Program-made: the position numbers and the translations under genes | Shown here: piece by piece, positions 8,235-18,153 of the stretch | Position numbering within the stretch: position 1 is the first letter of the stretch | Layout of the letters: every line of letters starts with the position of its first letter | The notes under the pieces: model-generated | Databases searched by the model: none | Told to the model about the DNA's origin: nothing | Seen by the model: only the letters and a program-made list of their open reading frames with translations | Assembly (NCBI RefSeq): GCF_030388665.1 | Contig: NZ_CP128846.1 | Location: 2,768,001-2,832,000, forward strand | Reading direction: 5' to 3' | DNA: 64,000 bases | DNA from: Streptomyces flavofungini | GTDB lineage: Bacteria > Actinomycetota > Actinomycetes > Streptomycetales > Streptomycetaceae

Positions 8235-8249
8235 CGGACGCCCGGCCGG

Positions 8250-8888
8250 TCAGGCCGTGATCAGGTCGTCCACCGTGGGCGCGACCCGGCCGAAGAGGTC
8301 GCCGATCGTGGCCAGCGCGGCGGTGTGCAGGACGGCCGCGGGCAGGGCGGTGCCGTCGGTGTCGGCGAGAGTGCGGGTGGCGGTGGCCTCGGCGACGACG
8401 GTGGGCCGGTAGCCGAGGTTGAAGGCCCCCTGGGCGGTGAAGGTGACGCACATGTGCGTCATGAACCCGGCGAGCACCAGCTCCGCGCCCGCCTCGACGC
8501 CCAGCTCACCGAGGACTTCCTGGAGCCGGGTCTCGTGGAAGGAGTCGGGGAACTGCTTGACCACGACGGGCTCCCCGTCGACGGGGGCGACCTCGTCGCA
8601 GATGGCGCCGATCTCCGCGCGGATGTCGTAGGGAGTGCCCTCGCCCCCGTCGTTCACGACGTGGACCACACGGATTCCGGCCGCGCGGGCGGCGCCGAGG
8701 AGCCGGGCACCGGCGGCGAGCGCCGCGCCCGCGCCCTCCAGCTCCATCACGCCGGTGGTGTAGGTGTTCTGGTAGTCGATCAGGACGAGGGTGGTGTCAC
8801 CGAGCCGGGGCAGCTCGGCCTCCAGGCCGATCACCTGACGGAGGGTGGCGGAAGGCTTCGTGGCGGAGGGCTTCGTGGCGGAGGTCAT
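8250..8888 (-). CDS. Isochorismatase-family cysteine hydrolase
   Basis: A 212-residue cysteine hydrolase with the Asp-Lys-Cys triad visible: D38 (VLIDYQNTY), K111 (VVVKQFPDSF) and C147 (GFMTHMCVTF). The family hydrolyses amides or vinyl ethers such as nicotinamide or isochorismate; the substrate here is unknown. The ATG at 8888 follows AAAGGAA by 8 bases. The N-terminus carries a small coding duplication, KPSAT repeated after TSAT, from a 15-bp tandem repeat. The GlxA-type regulator gene lies 184 bp upstream on the same strand, a frequent pairing for cysteine hydrolases, so co-regulation is likely. Confidence 0.88.
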   Translation of the reverse strand: MTSATKPSATKPSATLRQVIGLEAELPRLGDTTLVLIDYQNTYTTGVMELEGAGAALAAGARLLGAARAAGIRVVHVVNDGGEGTPYDIRAEIGAICDEVAPVDGEPVVVKQFPDSFHETRLQEVLGELGVEAGAELVLAGFMTHMCVTFTAQGAFNLGYRPTVVAEATATRTLADTDGTALPAAVLHTAALATIGDLFGRVAPTVDDLITA

Positions 8889-9042
8889 GACGGGGGTTCC
8901 TTTCGGTGCTGCGTGGATTCGCGGGGGGGGCGTACGGGCGGATGGGCGCATGGGCGTACTGGCGTGCGGGCACGGCGAAGCCGCACGGCTCGCGCGTGTG
9001 CCCGGGGCCCGGGGCCGGTCGGTGCCAGAAACGCCGGATCCG

Positions 9043-9092
9043 ACGGATCAGGCGGTGGTGGAGTACTACGGATCAGGCGGTGGTGGAGGAAC
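9043..9092. repeat. 25-bp tandem repeat spanning the stop codon of the first GlxA-type gene
   Basis: Copies start at 9043 and 9068; 21 bases are identical in both. The reverse-strand stop (TCA on the + strand, 9073-9075) is inside the second copy and also present in the first. Confidence 0.88.
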
Positions 9093-10158
9093 TGGTGGCG
9101 GTGGAGGTACGCGTGGAGGTGGTGCGGAAGCGGCGGCGATAGGCCGCGGGGGTCGTGTCGATCTGCTTGCGCATGGCCCGGTGCAGGGTCTCCACGGAGC
9201 CGAACCCGCTGTCGGCGGCGACCCGTTCCAGCGGCTCGTCGGTGCTCTCCAGGAGACGGCGGGCCGCCTCCACCCGGACGGCCTCGACGTAGGCGGCGGG
9301 TCCGGTGCCGGTCTCTTGGCGGAAGACCCGCGCGAAGTGCCGTTCGCTGAGGGCCATCCGCCCCGCGAGCGCCGCCGCCGACAGGTCGGCGTCGAGGTGC
9401 TCCGCGATGTACGTCCGCAGCTCCTCGATGTCCCGCCGGGACGCGGGCGGGCGGCTCAGCGGTACGGAGAACTGGCTCTGCCCGCCCTGGCGCTTGAGGT
9501 ACATGACCAGTTGCCTGGCCACCGTGAGGGCGACCTCCTCACCCAGGTCCTCGGCCACCAGGGCGAGCGCCAGATCCATGCAGGCGCTGATGCCCGCCCC
9601 GGTCCACACCCGCCCCGACCGCACGAAGATCGGGTCGGGATCGACCGTCACCGCCGGGTGCTCGGCCGCGAGTTGGGCGGCGGTCGACCAGTGGGTGGTC
9701 ACCCGCTTCCCGTCGAGCAGCCCCGCCGCGGCGAGGACGTGCGCGCCGACGCACACCGACGCGACCCGCCGGGCACCGGGCGCGGTCTCCTTGACCCACG
9801 CCACGACGTCCTGGTCGATCCGGGCGACCGGACCTTCGGGGAGCATGTCGACGGCGCCGGGAACGAGCAGCGTGTCGATGACACCACCACCCCCACGGCC
9901 CTCGCCGCTCCCACCGCCCCCTCTCTCCCCTCTCCCCGCTCCACGCCCGCCGACCTCGGCGAACGAGAGGTCGGCCACGAGCCGCACCCCGGCCGACGTG
10001 GTGACAGCGCCGCCGGTCGGCCCCGCCAACTGCACGTCGTAGCCCGCGCGGCCGCCGGTCTCCCGGTTGGCCAGCGCGAACACCTCGGCCGGACCGGTCA
10101 CGTCGAGAAGGTCGACGTCCGGGAAGACCGCGATGACGATGCGTCGGGAACGGGGCAT
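9073..10158 (-). CDS. GlxA-family regulator: DJ-1/PfpI-like domain plus AraC-type HTH
   Basis: A 361-residue regulator. The N-terminal domain (RRIVIAVFPDVDLLDVTGPAEVF, in parts) is a DJ-1/PfpI amidotransferase-like fold with VASVCVGAHVLAAAGLL, where the cysteine occupies the nucleophile-elbow position. The C-terminal third is a double AraC HTH (MALSERHFARVFRQETG). Such proteins usually sense small metabolites. A Gly/Arg-rich insert (about 9890-9950, GRGAGRGERGGG..) interrupts the first domain and is unusual. ATG 10158 is the domain start. Its upstream region shares a motif with the second GlxA gene of this window (see 10202-10222 and 51336-51357). Confidence 0.88.
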   Translation of the reverse strand: MPRSRRIVIAVFPDVDLLDVTGPAEVFALANRETGGRAGYDVQLAGPTGGAVTTSAGVRLVADLSFAEVGGRGAGRGERGGGGSGEGRGGGGVIDTLLVPGAVDMLPEGPVARIDQDVVAWVKETAPGARRVASVCVGAHVLAAAGLLDGKRVTTHWSTAAQLAAEHPAVTVDPDPIFVRSGRVWTGAGISACMDLALALVAEDLGEEVALTVARQLVMYLKRQGGQSQFSVPLSRPPASRRDIEELRTYIAEHLDADLSAAALAGRMALSERHFARVFRQETGTGPAAYVEAVRVEAARRLLESTDEPLERVAADSGFGSVETLHRAMRKQIDTTPAAYRRRFRTTSTRTSTATSSSTTA

Positions 10159-10201
10159 GCACTCATCCTCGCCCGTGCCCCGCGCCTCCACAATGACGGG
10201 C

Positions 10202-10222
10202 TTCTGTCACATCCGGCCACAC
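10202..10222. promoter_or_regulatory. TTCTGTCACAT-N2-GGCCA motif upstream of the first GlxA-type gene
   Basis: The same motif, with a spacer of 3 instead of 2, lies at 51336-51357 directly upstream of the second GlxA-type gene. It is a candidate operator shared by this regulator family. Confidence 0.5.
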
Positions 10223-10301
10223 GGAAGCCCGACGTCGGGCACCCACCGCACGGTCCGCAAGGGCAACCCACGCCTGGCACCGGCCACGCGCCACCCCCGT
10301 G

Positions 10302-10895
10302 TCAGCCGTCGGCCTCGGGCGCCCCCGCCCGCCCCATCACGCGCCGCAGCCCCTCCGTCAGCTGCGCCGCGTCCGTCGCCGATTCCGGGTCGAAGAGCCA
10401 CTGCACCATCAGGCCGTTGAGCAGCGTCGCGTAGAGCCGCCCCTCCGCGTCGAGGACGTCGTCGCCCAGCGTGTCCTCGTCGACGTCGAGCAGCACCGCG
10501 GAAAGACCCGCCCGCCCCTCCCGCTGCGCCTTGGCGACGAGTTCGCGCACCCCGGGCAGCCGGTCGCCGTGGGTGACGAACTCCAGGCTGAGCAGCCACA
10601 CCCCGCGCGCCTCGGGGAACGTGCGGATGACGTTGCCCCACACCTGCTGGAAGCGCTCCAGCGAGCCGCCGGGCGCCGCGCCCGCGTCGCCCGCCGGGTC
10701 GAAGGCGTCCCCGATGGACTCGATGAGCGCGATGTAGGCCTGCGCGAGCAGCGCGTCCTTCGAGCCGTAGTGGTAGCCGATCGACGCGAGATTCGTCCCC
10801 GACTCCTTGACGACGTCGCGGGCCGTGGTGCGCACGAACCCCTTCTCCAGCAGGCAGCGCTTGGCGCCTTCCAGCAGATCCTCACGGTGTCCCAT
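10302..10895 (-). CDS. TetR-family repressor divergent from an MFS exporter gene
   Basis: A 197-residue TetR protein. The N-terminal HTH is EDLLEGAKRCLLEKGF...TTARDVVKESGTNLASIGYHYGSKDAL, the canonical TetR signature ending in YHYGSK. The C-terminal part is a ligand-binding helical domain. ATG 10895 starts directly at the first HTH helix. It faces the MFS gene across a region with clear repeated boxes, so it probably represses that exporter and itself. If the exporter is dead, the regulator may be an orphan. Confidence 0.9.
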   Translation of the reverse strand: MGHREDLLEGAKRCLLEKGFVRTTARDVVKESGTNLASIGYHYGSKDALLAQAYIALIESIGDAFDPAGDAGAAPGGSLERFQQVWGNVIRTFPEARGVWLLSLEFVTHGDRLPGVRELVAKAQREGRAGLSAVLLDVDEDTLGDDVLDAEGRLYATLLNGLMVQWLFDPESATDAAQLTEGLRRVMGRAGAPEADG

Positions 10896-10929
10896 GCACC
10901 CACCCTACCCACGATCCAGACACTCGTCC

Positions 10930-10968
10930 TATACATCCGTACTAGACAGCTGTTTTATACGTCCGTAC
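10930..10968. promoter_or_regulatory. Direct repeats TATACRTCCGTAC and central palindrome, TetR operator region
   Basis: TATACATCCGTAC (10930-10942) and TATACGTCCGTAC (10956-10968) are repeated at a 26-bp spacing. They flank the palindrome ACAGCTGT (10946-10953). The position between TetR and MFS genes makes this the probable repressor-binding and promoter region. Confidence 0.65.
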
Positions 10969-11076
10969 AGTCCCGCTCGCGCCTACGAACCCGCCCCCAC
11001 AGCCGCCACCCCTGACCTCCGGCGCCCGTCCCCGACCGCGCGGGCCGCGAGGAGTGGGACGGCCCTGGCCGTCCCG

Positions 11077-12381
11077 ATGCTGCCGCTGCTGCTCGTCTCG
11101 ATGGACGTCTCGGTCCTCTGCTTCGCGGTCCTCTGCTTCGCGGTCCGCGCGATCAACGCCGACCTGGAGCCGACCGGCACCCAGCACCTGTGGATCTTCG
11201 ACATCCACGCCTTCGTGCTCGCCGGACTGCTCATGACCATGGGCGCGCTCGGCGGCCGCGTGGGCCGCCGCAAGCTGCTCCTGTGCGGCGCCGCCGCGTT
11301 CGGCGCGGCCTCCCTCACCGCCGCGTACGCCGACAGCGCCGAAATCCTCATCGCCGCCCGCGCCGTCCTCGGCATCGGCGGCGGCGCCACGCTGATGCCG
11401 TCCACGCTCGCCCTGGTGCGCACCCTGTTCCGCGATTCCGGGCAGCGGGCTCGGGCGATCGGCATCTGGTCCGGCGTGCTCGTCGCGGGTGTCGCCCTCG
11501 GCTCGGTGCTCAGCGGACTGCTCGGCGAGTTCTTCTGGTGGGGCCCGGTGTTCCTCGTGAACCTGCCCGCGATGGCACTGCTCCCGGCCCTCGCGCCGGT
11601 CCTGATCCCCGAGTCCAGGGACCCGGATCCGGGCCGCTTCGACGTCCTGAGCGTGCCCCTCTCGCTGACGGCGGTGCTCTCCGCCGTCTACGGCCTCAAG
11701 GAGATCCCCTCCGCGGGCCCGCACGCGGAGTACGCCGTGTCGTTCGCCGTGGGCCTCGTCTTCGCCGTCCTCTTCTTCGTACGCCGCCAGCGCACGGCCG
11801 CCTCACCGCTGATCTCGCCCACCCTGTTCCAGGGGGCGCGCGGCTTCGGCCCCGCCGTCCTGCTCAACCTCATCTCGTCGTTCGCGATGATGGGTTCGGC
11901 GTACTGCACGACGCGGTACCTGCAGTCCGTGCTCGGCAAGAGCACGCTGGAGGCGGCCCTGTGGGCGCTGCTCCCGTCGGTCCTCATCGGCTGCGCGGCG
12001 CCGGTCGCGACGGCGCTGGTGCGGCGCGGCACCGACCGGGCGCACGTGGTCGCGGGTGACTTCGCTTTCGCCGCGGGCGGGTACGGGCTGCTGTTCGTCG
12101 CGGACACCGACACCCTGTGGACGGTGCTCGCCGGGGCGGACGTGCTGGCCTGCGGCGCGGTCGTCGTCGGCGCCCGGTCGACCGACCTCGCGGTCGGGGC
12201 CGCGCCCCCGGAGAAGACCGGGGCGGCGTCTTCGCTCCTGGAGACGGGGCAGGAGTTCGGTGGGGCGCTCGGGATGGCGCTGCTCGGGTCGGTACGGCGG
12301 TGTACCGCGGCGAGATGCCCGCGGGGGCGCCGCGCGGGGCTGGCGTACGGCAGGACACTCTCCAGCCCGTCCGGTGCTTGA
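11077..12381 (+). pseudogene. DHA2-type MFS drug exporter, apparently decayed
   Basis: The translated frame is a 14-TM-type drug:proton antiporter: LWIFDIHAFVLAGLLMTMGALGGRVGRRKLLL is the motif A region and GSVLSGLLGEFFWWGPVFLVN the motif C region (both quoted in parts). Three faults are visible. No good start with a ribosome site exists before the first TM; ATG 11077 is the earliest in-frame codon and lies inside TM1. A 15-bp tandem duplication (11113-11142) repeats VLCFA within TM1. Near 12290 the frame changes: the expected C-terminus (GTAVYRGEMPAGAP) continues in another frame while this frame ends in Arg/Ser-rich residues, and a dispersed repeat follows at once, so the last TMs are missing. 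It could still make a truncated protein; sequencing error could explain one fault but hardly all three. Confidence 0.65.
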
Positions 12382-12490
12382 GGACGAGTCGCGAAGCGCC
12401 GATCCGGGGGCCCGTCCCCCTCGCACGGGACTCCCACCCCACCCGGGGGCCCGGGGGCGGCGCCCCCGGTTTCGGGAAGGGGTGGGACTG
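12365..12490. repeat. Dispersed Streptomyces-type repeat (CCCGTCCGG..TTGAGGACGAG) with hairpin
   Basis: The motif at 12365-12388 recurs near 52.4 kb and 63.8 kb. It is followed by GC-rich palindromes (GGGGGCGGCGCCCCC, about 12450-12464). The stretch sits between the truncated MFS gene and the end of serA and probably also acts as a terminator. Confidence 0.7.
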
Positions 12491-12510
12491 GGGAGAGCCC
12501 CCGCAGGGCC

Positions 12511-14115
12511 CTAGTCCGCCAGGTTCACCGACCGCGCCGAAGTCGCCCCGATCTCCTCGGACAGCTCCGCGAGGACCGGCTGCGGCACCGTGTCGTCGAC
12601 GGTGAGGACGGCAAGGGCCTCACCTCCGACATCGGCCCGGGCGACCTGCATGCCGGCGATGTTGATCCCGGCCTCGCCGAGGACTCGCCCGACGGTGCCG
12701 ACGACACCGGGCCGGTCCGCGTAGCGGAGGACGACCATGTGGTCGGCGAGCGCGAGATCGACGTCGTAGTCACCGACGGCCACGATCTTCTGGTGGTTCT
12801 TGGGTCCGGCGAGCGTGCCGGACACGGCGACCTCCTCGCCGTCGCCGAGCGTGCCGCGCACGGTGACGACGTTGCGGTGGTCGGGCGACTCGGAGGAGGT
12901 GGTGAGCCGCACCTCGACGCCGCGCTCCTGGGCGAAGAGCGGGGCGTTGACGTACGACACGGTCTCGTCGACGACGTCCTCGAACACGCCCTTGAGGGCG
13001 GAGAGTTCGAGCACCTTCACGTCGTGCTGGGTGATCTCGCCGTACACCTCGACGTCGAGCCGCGCGGCCACCTCGCCCGCGAGGGCGGTGAAGATCCGGC
13101 CGAGCTTCTCGGCGAGCGGGAGCCCGGGCCGCACGTCCTCGGCGATGACGCCGCCCTGGACGTTCACGGCGTCCGGCACCAGCTCACCGGCGAGCGCGAG
13201 CCGCACGGACTTGGCGACGGAGATGCCCGCCTTCTCCTGGGCCTCGTCGGTGGAGGCGCCGAGGTGCGGGGTGCAGACGACCTGGTCGAGCTCGAAGAGC
13301 GGGGAGTCGGTGCAGGGCTCCTTGGCGTACACGTCGAGTCCGGCGCCCGCGACGCGGCCCTCCTTGAGGGCGGAGTACAGCGCCTCCTCGTCGACGATGC
13401 CGCCACGCGCGGCGTTGACGATGCGGACGGACGGCTTCACCTTGTGCAGCGCGTCGTCGCCGATGAGGCCGAGGGTCTCGGGGGTCTTCGGCAGGTGCAC
13501 GGTGATGAAGTCGGAGACTTCGAGGAGCTCGTCGAGGGAGAGGACCTTCACGCCCATCTGGGCGGCGCGCGCGGGCTGCACGTACGGGTCGTAGGCGACG
13601 ACCTTCATGCCGAAGGCGCTCATGCGCTGGGCGACGAGCGCGCCGATGCGGCCGAGGCCGACGACGCCGAGCGTCTTCTCGGCCAGCTCCACGCCGGTGT
13701 ACTTGGAGCGCTTCCACTCGCCGTTCTTCAGGGCGGTGTTGGCCTGCGGGATGTTGCGCGCGGTGGCGACGAGCAGACCGCAGGCCAGCTCGGCGGCGGT
13801 GACGATGTTCGACGTCGGGGCGTTGACCACCATCACGCCGGCCTTCGTGGCGGCGGAGACGTCGACGTTGTCGAGGCCCACGCCCGCGCGGGCGACGACC
13901 TTCAGCCGGGGGGCGGCGGCGATGGCCTCGGCGTCGACCTTGGTCGCGGAGCGGACCAGGACGGCGTCGACGTCGGCGATGGCGGGCAGCAGCTCGGCGC
14001 GGTCCGCGCCGTTGCAGTGCCGGATCTCGAAGTCCGGGCCCAGGGCGTCGACGGTCGCGGGCGACAGCTCTTCAGCGATGAGTACGACCGGTTTGCCGTT
14101 GGCAGCGTTGCTCAC
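12511..14115 (-). CDS. serA: D-3-phosphoglycerate dehydrogenase
   Basis: A 534-residue type-1 PGDH, first step of serine synthesis (3-phosphoglycerate to 3-phosphohydroxypyruvate, NAD). Domains in order: substrate and NAD domain with VVGLGRIGALVAQRM, the catalytic NAARGGIVDEEAL and CTPHLGASTDEAQ segments; the intervening ASB domain; and a C-terminal ACT domain (YADRPGVVGTVGRVLGEAG) that in homologues binds serine for feedback control. GTG 14115 is preferred over the ATG four codons upstream because GAGGA lies 5 bases before it. The start codon lies in a perfect CTCACGTGAG palindrome (14111-14120). Separate promoter: ilvC upstream ends in its own terminator. Confidence 0.96.
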   Translation of the reverse strand: MSNAANGKPVVLIAEELSPATVDALGPDFEIRHCNGADRAELLPAIADVDAVLVRSATKVDAEAIAAAPRLKVVARAGVGLDNVDVSAATKAGVMVVNAPTSNIVTAAELACGLLVATARNIPQANTALKNGEWKRSKYTGVELAEKTLGVVGLGRIGALVAQRMSAFGMKVVAYDPYVQPARAAQMGVKVLSLDELLEVSDFITVHLPKTPETLGLIGDDALHKVKPSVRIVNAARGGIVDEEALYSALKEGRVAGAGLDVYAKEPCTDSPLFELDQVVCTPHLGASTDEAQEKAGISVAKSVRLALAGELVPDAVNVQGGVIAEDVRPGLPLAEKLGRIFTALAGEVAARLDVEVYGEITQHDVKVLELSALKGVFEDVVDETVSYVNAPLFAQERGVEVRLTTSSESPDHRNVVTVRGTLGDGEEVAVSGTLAGPKNHQKIVAVGDYDVDLALADHMVVLRYADRPGVVGTVGRVLGEAGINIAGMQVARADVGGEALAVLTVDDTVPQPVLAELSEEIGATSARSVNLAD

Positions 14116-14302
14116 GTGAGTCCTCACTAGTCCAATGCGGACGGCCGTCCCGACGGCCGCAGGCGGTGGAGGTGGCTACCGCGTGGAAGACGCACGACGC
14201 TGTGGGCCTGACGCGAATGTGGTTTGCAGTGTAGTGGCGCGTCCGGGCGCCATATGCGCCTCACTGGAAGGATCACCCGGACGTGGCTGGACGCGACGGA
14301 CA
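14116..14302. promoter_or_regulatory. serA leader and promoter region
   Basis: On the reverse strand a -10-like TACACT (14233-14228) sits about 110 bp before the serA start. The leader also holds inverted GGCCGTC/GACGGCC units around 14140-14160. No open frame of note is present. Confidence 0.4.
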
Positions 14303-14338
14303 ACGTCGGGGCCGGGGCGCTCGCCCCGGCCCCGACGT
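14303..14338 (-). terminator. ilvC terminator hairpin
   Basis: A 16-bp perfect stem (14303-14318 with 14323-14338) and a 4-base loop GCTC start 5 bases after the ilvC stop. It separates the ilv operon from serA. Confidence 0.88.
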
Positions 14339-14343
14339 GCTGC

Positions 14344-15475
<1,132 letters not shown>

Positions 15476-15480
15476 GCGCG

Positions 15481-16023
15481 CTACGCGGAGCGGTCGAGCG
15501 CGCGCAGGCTGCGGTCGGTGATGGAGCGCGAGCCGCGGCCGATCGCGATGGTGCCGGACTGCACCAGCTCCTTGATGCCGAAGGGTTCCAGCATCTTGAG
15601 CATGGCCTCCAGCTTGTCGCTGCTGCCGGTGGCCTCGATGGTGACGGCCTCCGGGGAGACGTCCACGGTCTTGGCGCGGAACAGCTGGACGATCTCGACG
15701 ATCTGGGAGCGGGTCTCGTTGTCGGCGCGCACCTTGGCGAGGACCAGCTCGCGCTGCACGGCCGCACCCGGCTCGAGTTCGACGATCTTCAGGACGTTGA
15801 CCAGCTTGTTGAGCTGCTTGGTGACCTGTTCGAGCGGGAGTTCCTCGACATTCACGACGATGGTGATGCGGGAGATGTCGGGGTGCTCGGTGACGCCGAC
15901 GGCGAGGGAGTCGATGTTGAAGCCGCGGCGGGAGAAGAGGGCGGCGATCCTGGCCAGGATGCCGGGGGTGTTCTCGACGAGGACCGAGAGCGTGTGCTTC
16001 GACATGGGGGTCATGGCGGTCAT
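15481..16023 (-). CDS. ilvN: Acetolactate synthase small (regulatory) subunit
   Basis: About 174-180 residues. The N-terminal ACT domain (HTLSVLVENTPGILARIAALFSRRGFNIDSLAVG, in parts) binds valine in homologues and confers feedback inhibition on IlvB. The C-terminal half (VDVSPEAVTIEATGSSDKLEAML) stimulates catalysis. Three nearby ATGs (16023, 16014, 16005) are possible. GGAAGAGGA directly precedes 16023 and is 9 bases from 16014, so one of these two is likelier than 16005. It starts 17 bp after the ilvB stop, consistent with coupled expression of the two subunits. Confidence 0.95.
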   Translation of the reverse strand: MTAMTPMSKHTLSVLVENTPGILARIAALFSRRGFNIDSLAVGVTEHPDISRITIVVNVEELPLEQVTKQLNKLVNVLKIVELEPGAAVQRELVLAKVRADNETRSQIVEIVQLFRAKTVDVSPEAVTIEATGSSDKLEAMLKMLEPFGIKELVQSGTIAIGRGSRSITDRSLRALDRSA

Positions 16024-16040
16024 TCCTCTTCCTGCTGCTC

Positions 16041-17900
16041 TCAGTCGTCTTCGTTGTCGCCGAAGTCGGGGCGCACGCCCCGGGCGGCCATGACCTCGTC
16101 GTTGGAGGTGCCCGCGGCGACCATCGGCCACACCTGGGCGTCCTCGTGGACGATGAAGTCGATCACGACGGGGCGGTCGTTGATGGAGTTGGCCTCTTCG
16201 ATGACCTTGTCCAGGTCGGCCGGGTCCTCGCAGCGGATCGCGTAGCAGCCCATCGCCTCGGACAGCTTGACGAAGTCCGGGACCCGGGTGCCCGCGCTCG
16301 GCTGCTTGCCGTCCGCCTCCGGGCCGCTGTGCAGCACGGTGTTGGAGTAGCGCTGGTTGTAGAACAGCGTCTGCCACTGGCGGACCATGCCGAGGGCGCC
16401 GTTGTTGATGATGGCGACCTTGACCGGGATGTTGTTCAGGGCGCAGGTGGTCAGTTCCTGGTTGGTCATCTGGAAGCAGCCGTCGCCGTCGATCGCCCAG
16501 ACCGTGCGCTCGGGCCGGCCCGCCTTCGCGCCCATCGCGGCCGGGACGGCGTAGCCCATGGTCCCGGCGCCGCCGGAGTTGAGCCAGGTCGCGGGCTGCT
16601 CGTACTGGATGAAGTGCGCGGCCCACATCTGGTGCTGGCCGACGCCCGCGGCGAAGATCGTGCCCTCCGGGGCCAGCCGGCCGATCCGCTCGATGACCTG
16701 CTGCGGGGAGAGCTGGCCGTTGTCCGGGTGGTCGTAGCCGAGCGGGTAGGTCTCGCGCCAGCGGTTGAGGTCGGCCCACCACGCGGCGTAGTCACCGGTG
16801 TGGCCGGCCGTGTGCTCGGCCTGGATGGCCTGCACCAGGTCGGCGATGACCTCGCGGGCGTCGCCGACGATCGGGACGTCGGCGGCGCGGTTCTTGCCGA
16901 TCTCGGCGGGGTCGATGTCGGCGTGCACGACCTTCGCGTACGGGGCGAAGCTGTCCAGCTTGCCGGTGACGCGGTCGTCGAAGCGGGCTCCGAGGGCGAC
17001 GATCAGGTCGGCCTTCTGCAGCGCGGTGACGGCGGTGACCGCACCGTGCATGCCCGGCATTCCCACGTGCAGCGGGTGGCTGTCGGGGAACGCGCCGAGC
17101 GCCATCAGGGTGGTGGTGACGGGCGCCCCGGTGAGTTCGGCGAGGACCTTCAGCTCGGCGGTGGCGCCGGACTTGATGACGCCGCCGCCGACGTACAGGA
17201 CGGGGCGCTTGGCGGCGGTGATGAGCTTCGCGGCCTCGCGGATCTGCTTGGCGTGCGGCTTGGTCACCGGGCGGTAGCCGGGCAGTTCCTGCTGGGGCGG
17301 CCAGGAGAACGTGGTGCGCGCCTGCAGGGCGTCCTTGGCGATGTCGACGAGGACCGGGCCCGGGCGGCCCGTGGAGGCGATGTGGAAGGCCTCCGCGATG
17401 GTGCGCGGGATGTCCTCGGCCTTGGTGACCAGGAAGTTGTGCTTGGTGATCGGCATCGTGATGCCGACGATGTCCGCCTCCTGGAAGGCGTCCGTGCCGA
17501 TCGCCTTGGACGCCACCTGACCGGTGATCGCGACCAGCGGGACGGAGTCCATGTGGGCGTCCGCGATGGGCGTGACCAGGTTGGTGGCGCCGGGGCCCGA
17601 GGTCGCCATGCAGACGCCGACCTTGCCGGTGGCCTGCGCGTACCCGGTCGCCGCGTGGCCCGCGCCCTGCTCGTGGCGGACCAGGATGTGACGCACCCGG
17701 GTGGAGTCCATCATCGGGTCGTACGCGGGGAGGATGGCTCCTCCGGGAATGCCGAATACCGTGTCGGCCCCGACTTCCTCGAGAGAACGGATCAGCGACT
17801 GCGCACCCGTGACGTGCTCGACGGAGACGGACTGCGGTGCTGAGGATCGGGGCCGGGGCTGCGGATGGTGGGCCCCGGAGGCCTGCTCGGTCATCGGCAT
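16041..17900 (-). CDS. ilvB: Acetolactate synthase large (catalytic) subunit
   Basis: A 619-residue TPP enzyme that condenses pyruvate to acetolactate or acetohydroxybutyrate. It has [14 protein letters not shown], the cofactor-activating glutamate in [25 protein letters not shown], and the TPP/Mg motif [14 protein letters not shown]. The ATG at 17900 (or 17894, two codons later) follows GAGAAGAGA. The frame stays open far upstream, but that region is the attenuation leader, so I reject a longer product. It is first gene of ilvB-ilvN-ilvC. Confidence 0.97.
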   Translation of the reverse strand: MPMTEQASGAHHPQPRPRSSAPQSVSVEHVTGAQSLIRSLEEVGADTVFGIPGGAILPAYDPMMDSTRVRHILVRHEQGAGHAATGYAQATGKVGVCMATSGPGATNLVTPIADAHMDSVPLVAITGQVASKAIGTDAFQEADIVGITMPITKHNFLVTKAEDIPRTIAEAFHIASTGRPGPVLVDIAKDALQARTTFSWPPQQELPGYRPVTKPHAKQIREAAKLITAAKRPVLYVGGGVIKSGATAELKVLAELTGAPVTTTLMALGAFPDSHPLHVGMPGMHGAVTAVTALQKADLIVALGARFDDRVTGKLDSFAPYAKVVHADIDPAEIGKNRAADVPIVGDAREVIADLVQAIQAEHTAGHTGDYAAWWADLNRWRETYPLGYDHPDNGQLSPQQVIERIGRLAPEGTIFAAGVGQHQMWAAHFIQYEQPATWLNSGGAGTMGYAVPAAMGAKAGRPERTVWAIDGDGCFQMTNQELTTCALNNIPVKVAIINNGALGMVRQWQTLFYNQRYSNTVLHSGPEADGKQPSAGTRVPDFVKLSEAMGCYAIRCEDPADLDKVIEEANSINDRPVVIDFIVHEDAQVWPMVAAGTSNDEVMAARGVRPDFGDNEDD

Positions 17901-17983
17901 TCTCTTCTCGAAGCTGAGGGTCTTTGCTGAGGATTCTGCGGGGGTGGCGCGGGGTTTTTGCCAGGGTTTGGCAGGTGCCAGTG

Positions 17984-18021
17984 CAACAAAAAACCCCTCG
18001 TGCCGTGAGGCAAGCGAGGGG
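17984..18021 (-). terminator. ilvB attenuator terminator
   Basis: On the reverse strand CCCCTCG..CGAGGGG (18021-18015 with 18000-17994) closes a hairpin with an inner GCC/GGC pair and is followed by six T residues (17993-17988). This is the only textbook U-tract terminator in the window. It sits between the leader peptide gene and ilvB, as an attenuator should. A second inverted repeat, TGCCA-N5-TGGCA (17959-17973), lies between it and ilvB. Confidence 0.9.
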
Positions 18022-18078
18022 AGCGCGCCGGGTGCGGTCGCTGGGGGTCTCCGGTGTCCGGACCGGGGCGTCCCAGCT

Positions 18079-18120
18079 TCAGCCGACGCGCTTTCCAAGT
18101 ACGAGAATTCGGGTGCGCAT
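18079..18120 (-). CDS. ilvB leader peptide [13 protein letters not shown]
   Basis: A 13-residue frame with ATG at 18120 and TGA at 18081-18079, preceded by GGGAGGG. Five of its 13 residues are Ile, Leu or Val (ILVL and a later V). Its stop lies about 58 bases before the attenuator stem. Ribosome stalling at these codons when branched-chain aminoacyl-tRNAs are scarce would allow an antiterminator (the CCGGTCCGGACACCGG-like repeats between peptide and terminator) and read-through into ilvB. Comparable ilv leaders have been described in actinobacteria. Confidence 0.88.
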   Translation of the reverse strand: MRTRILVLGKRVG

Positions 18121-18153
18121 GGCTCTGACCCTCCCCCTGGCGCGCCACACCTG

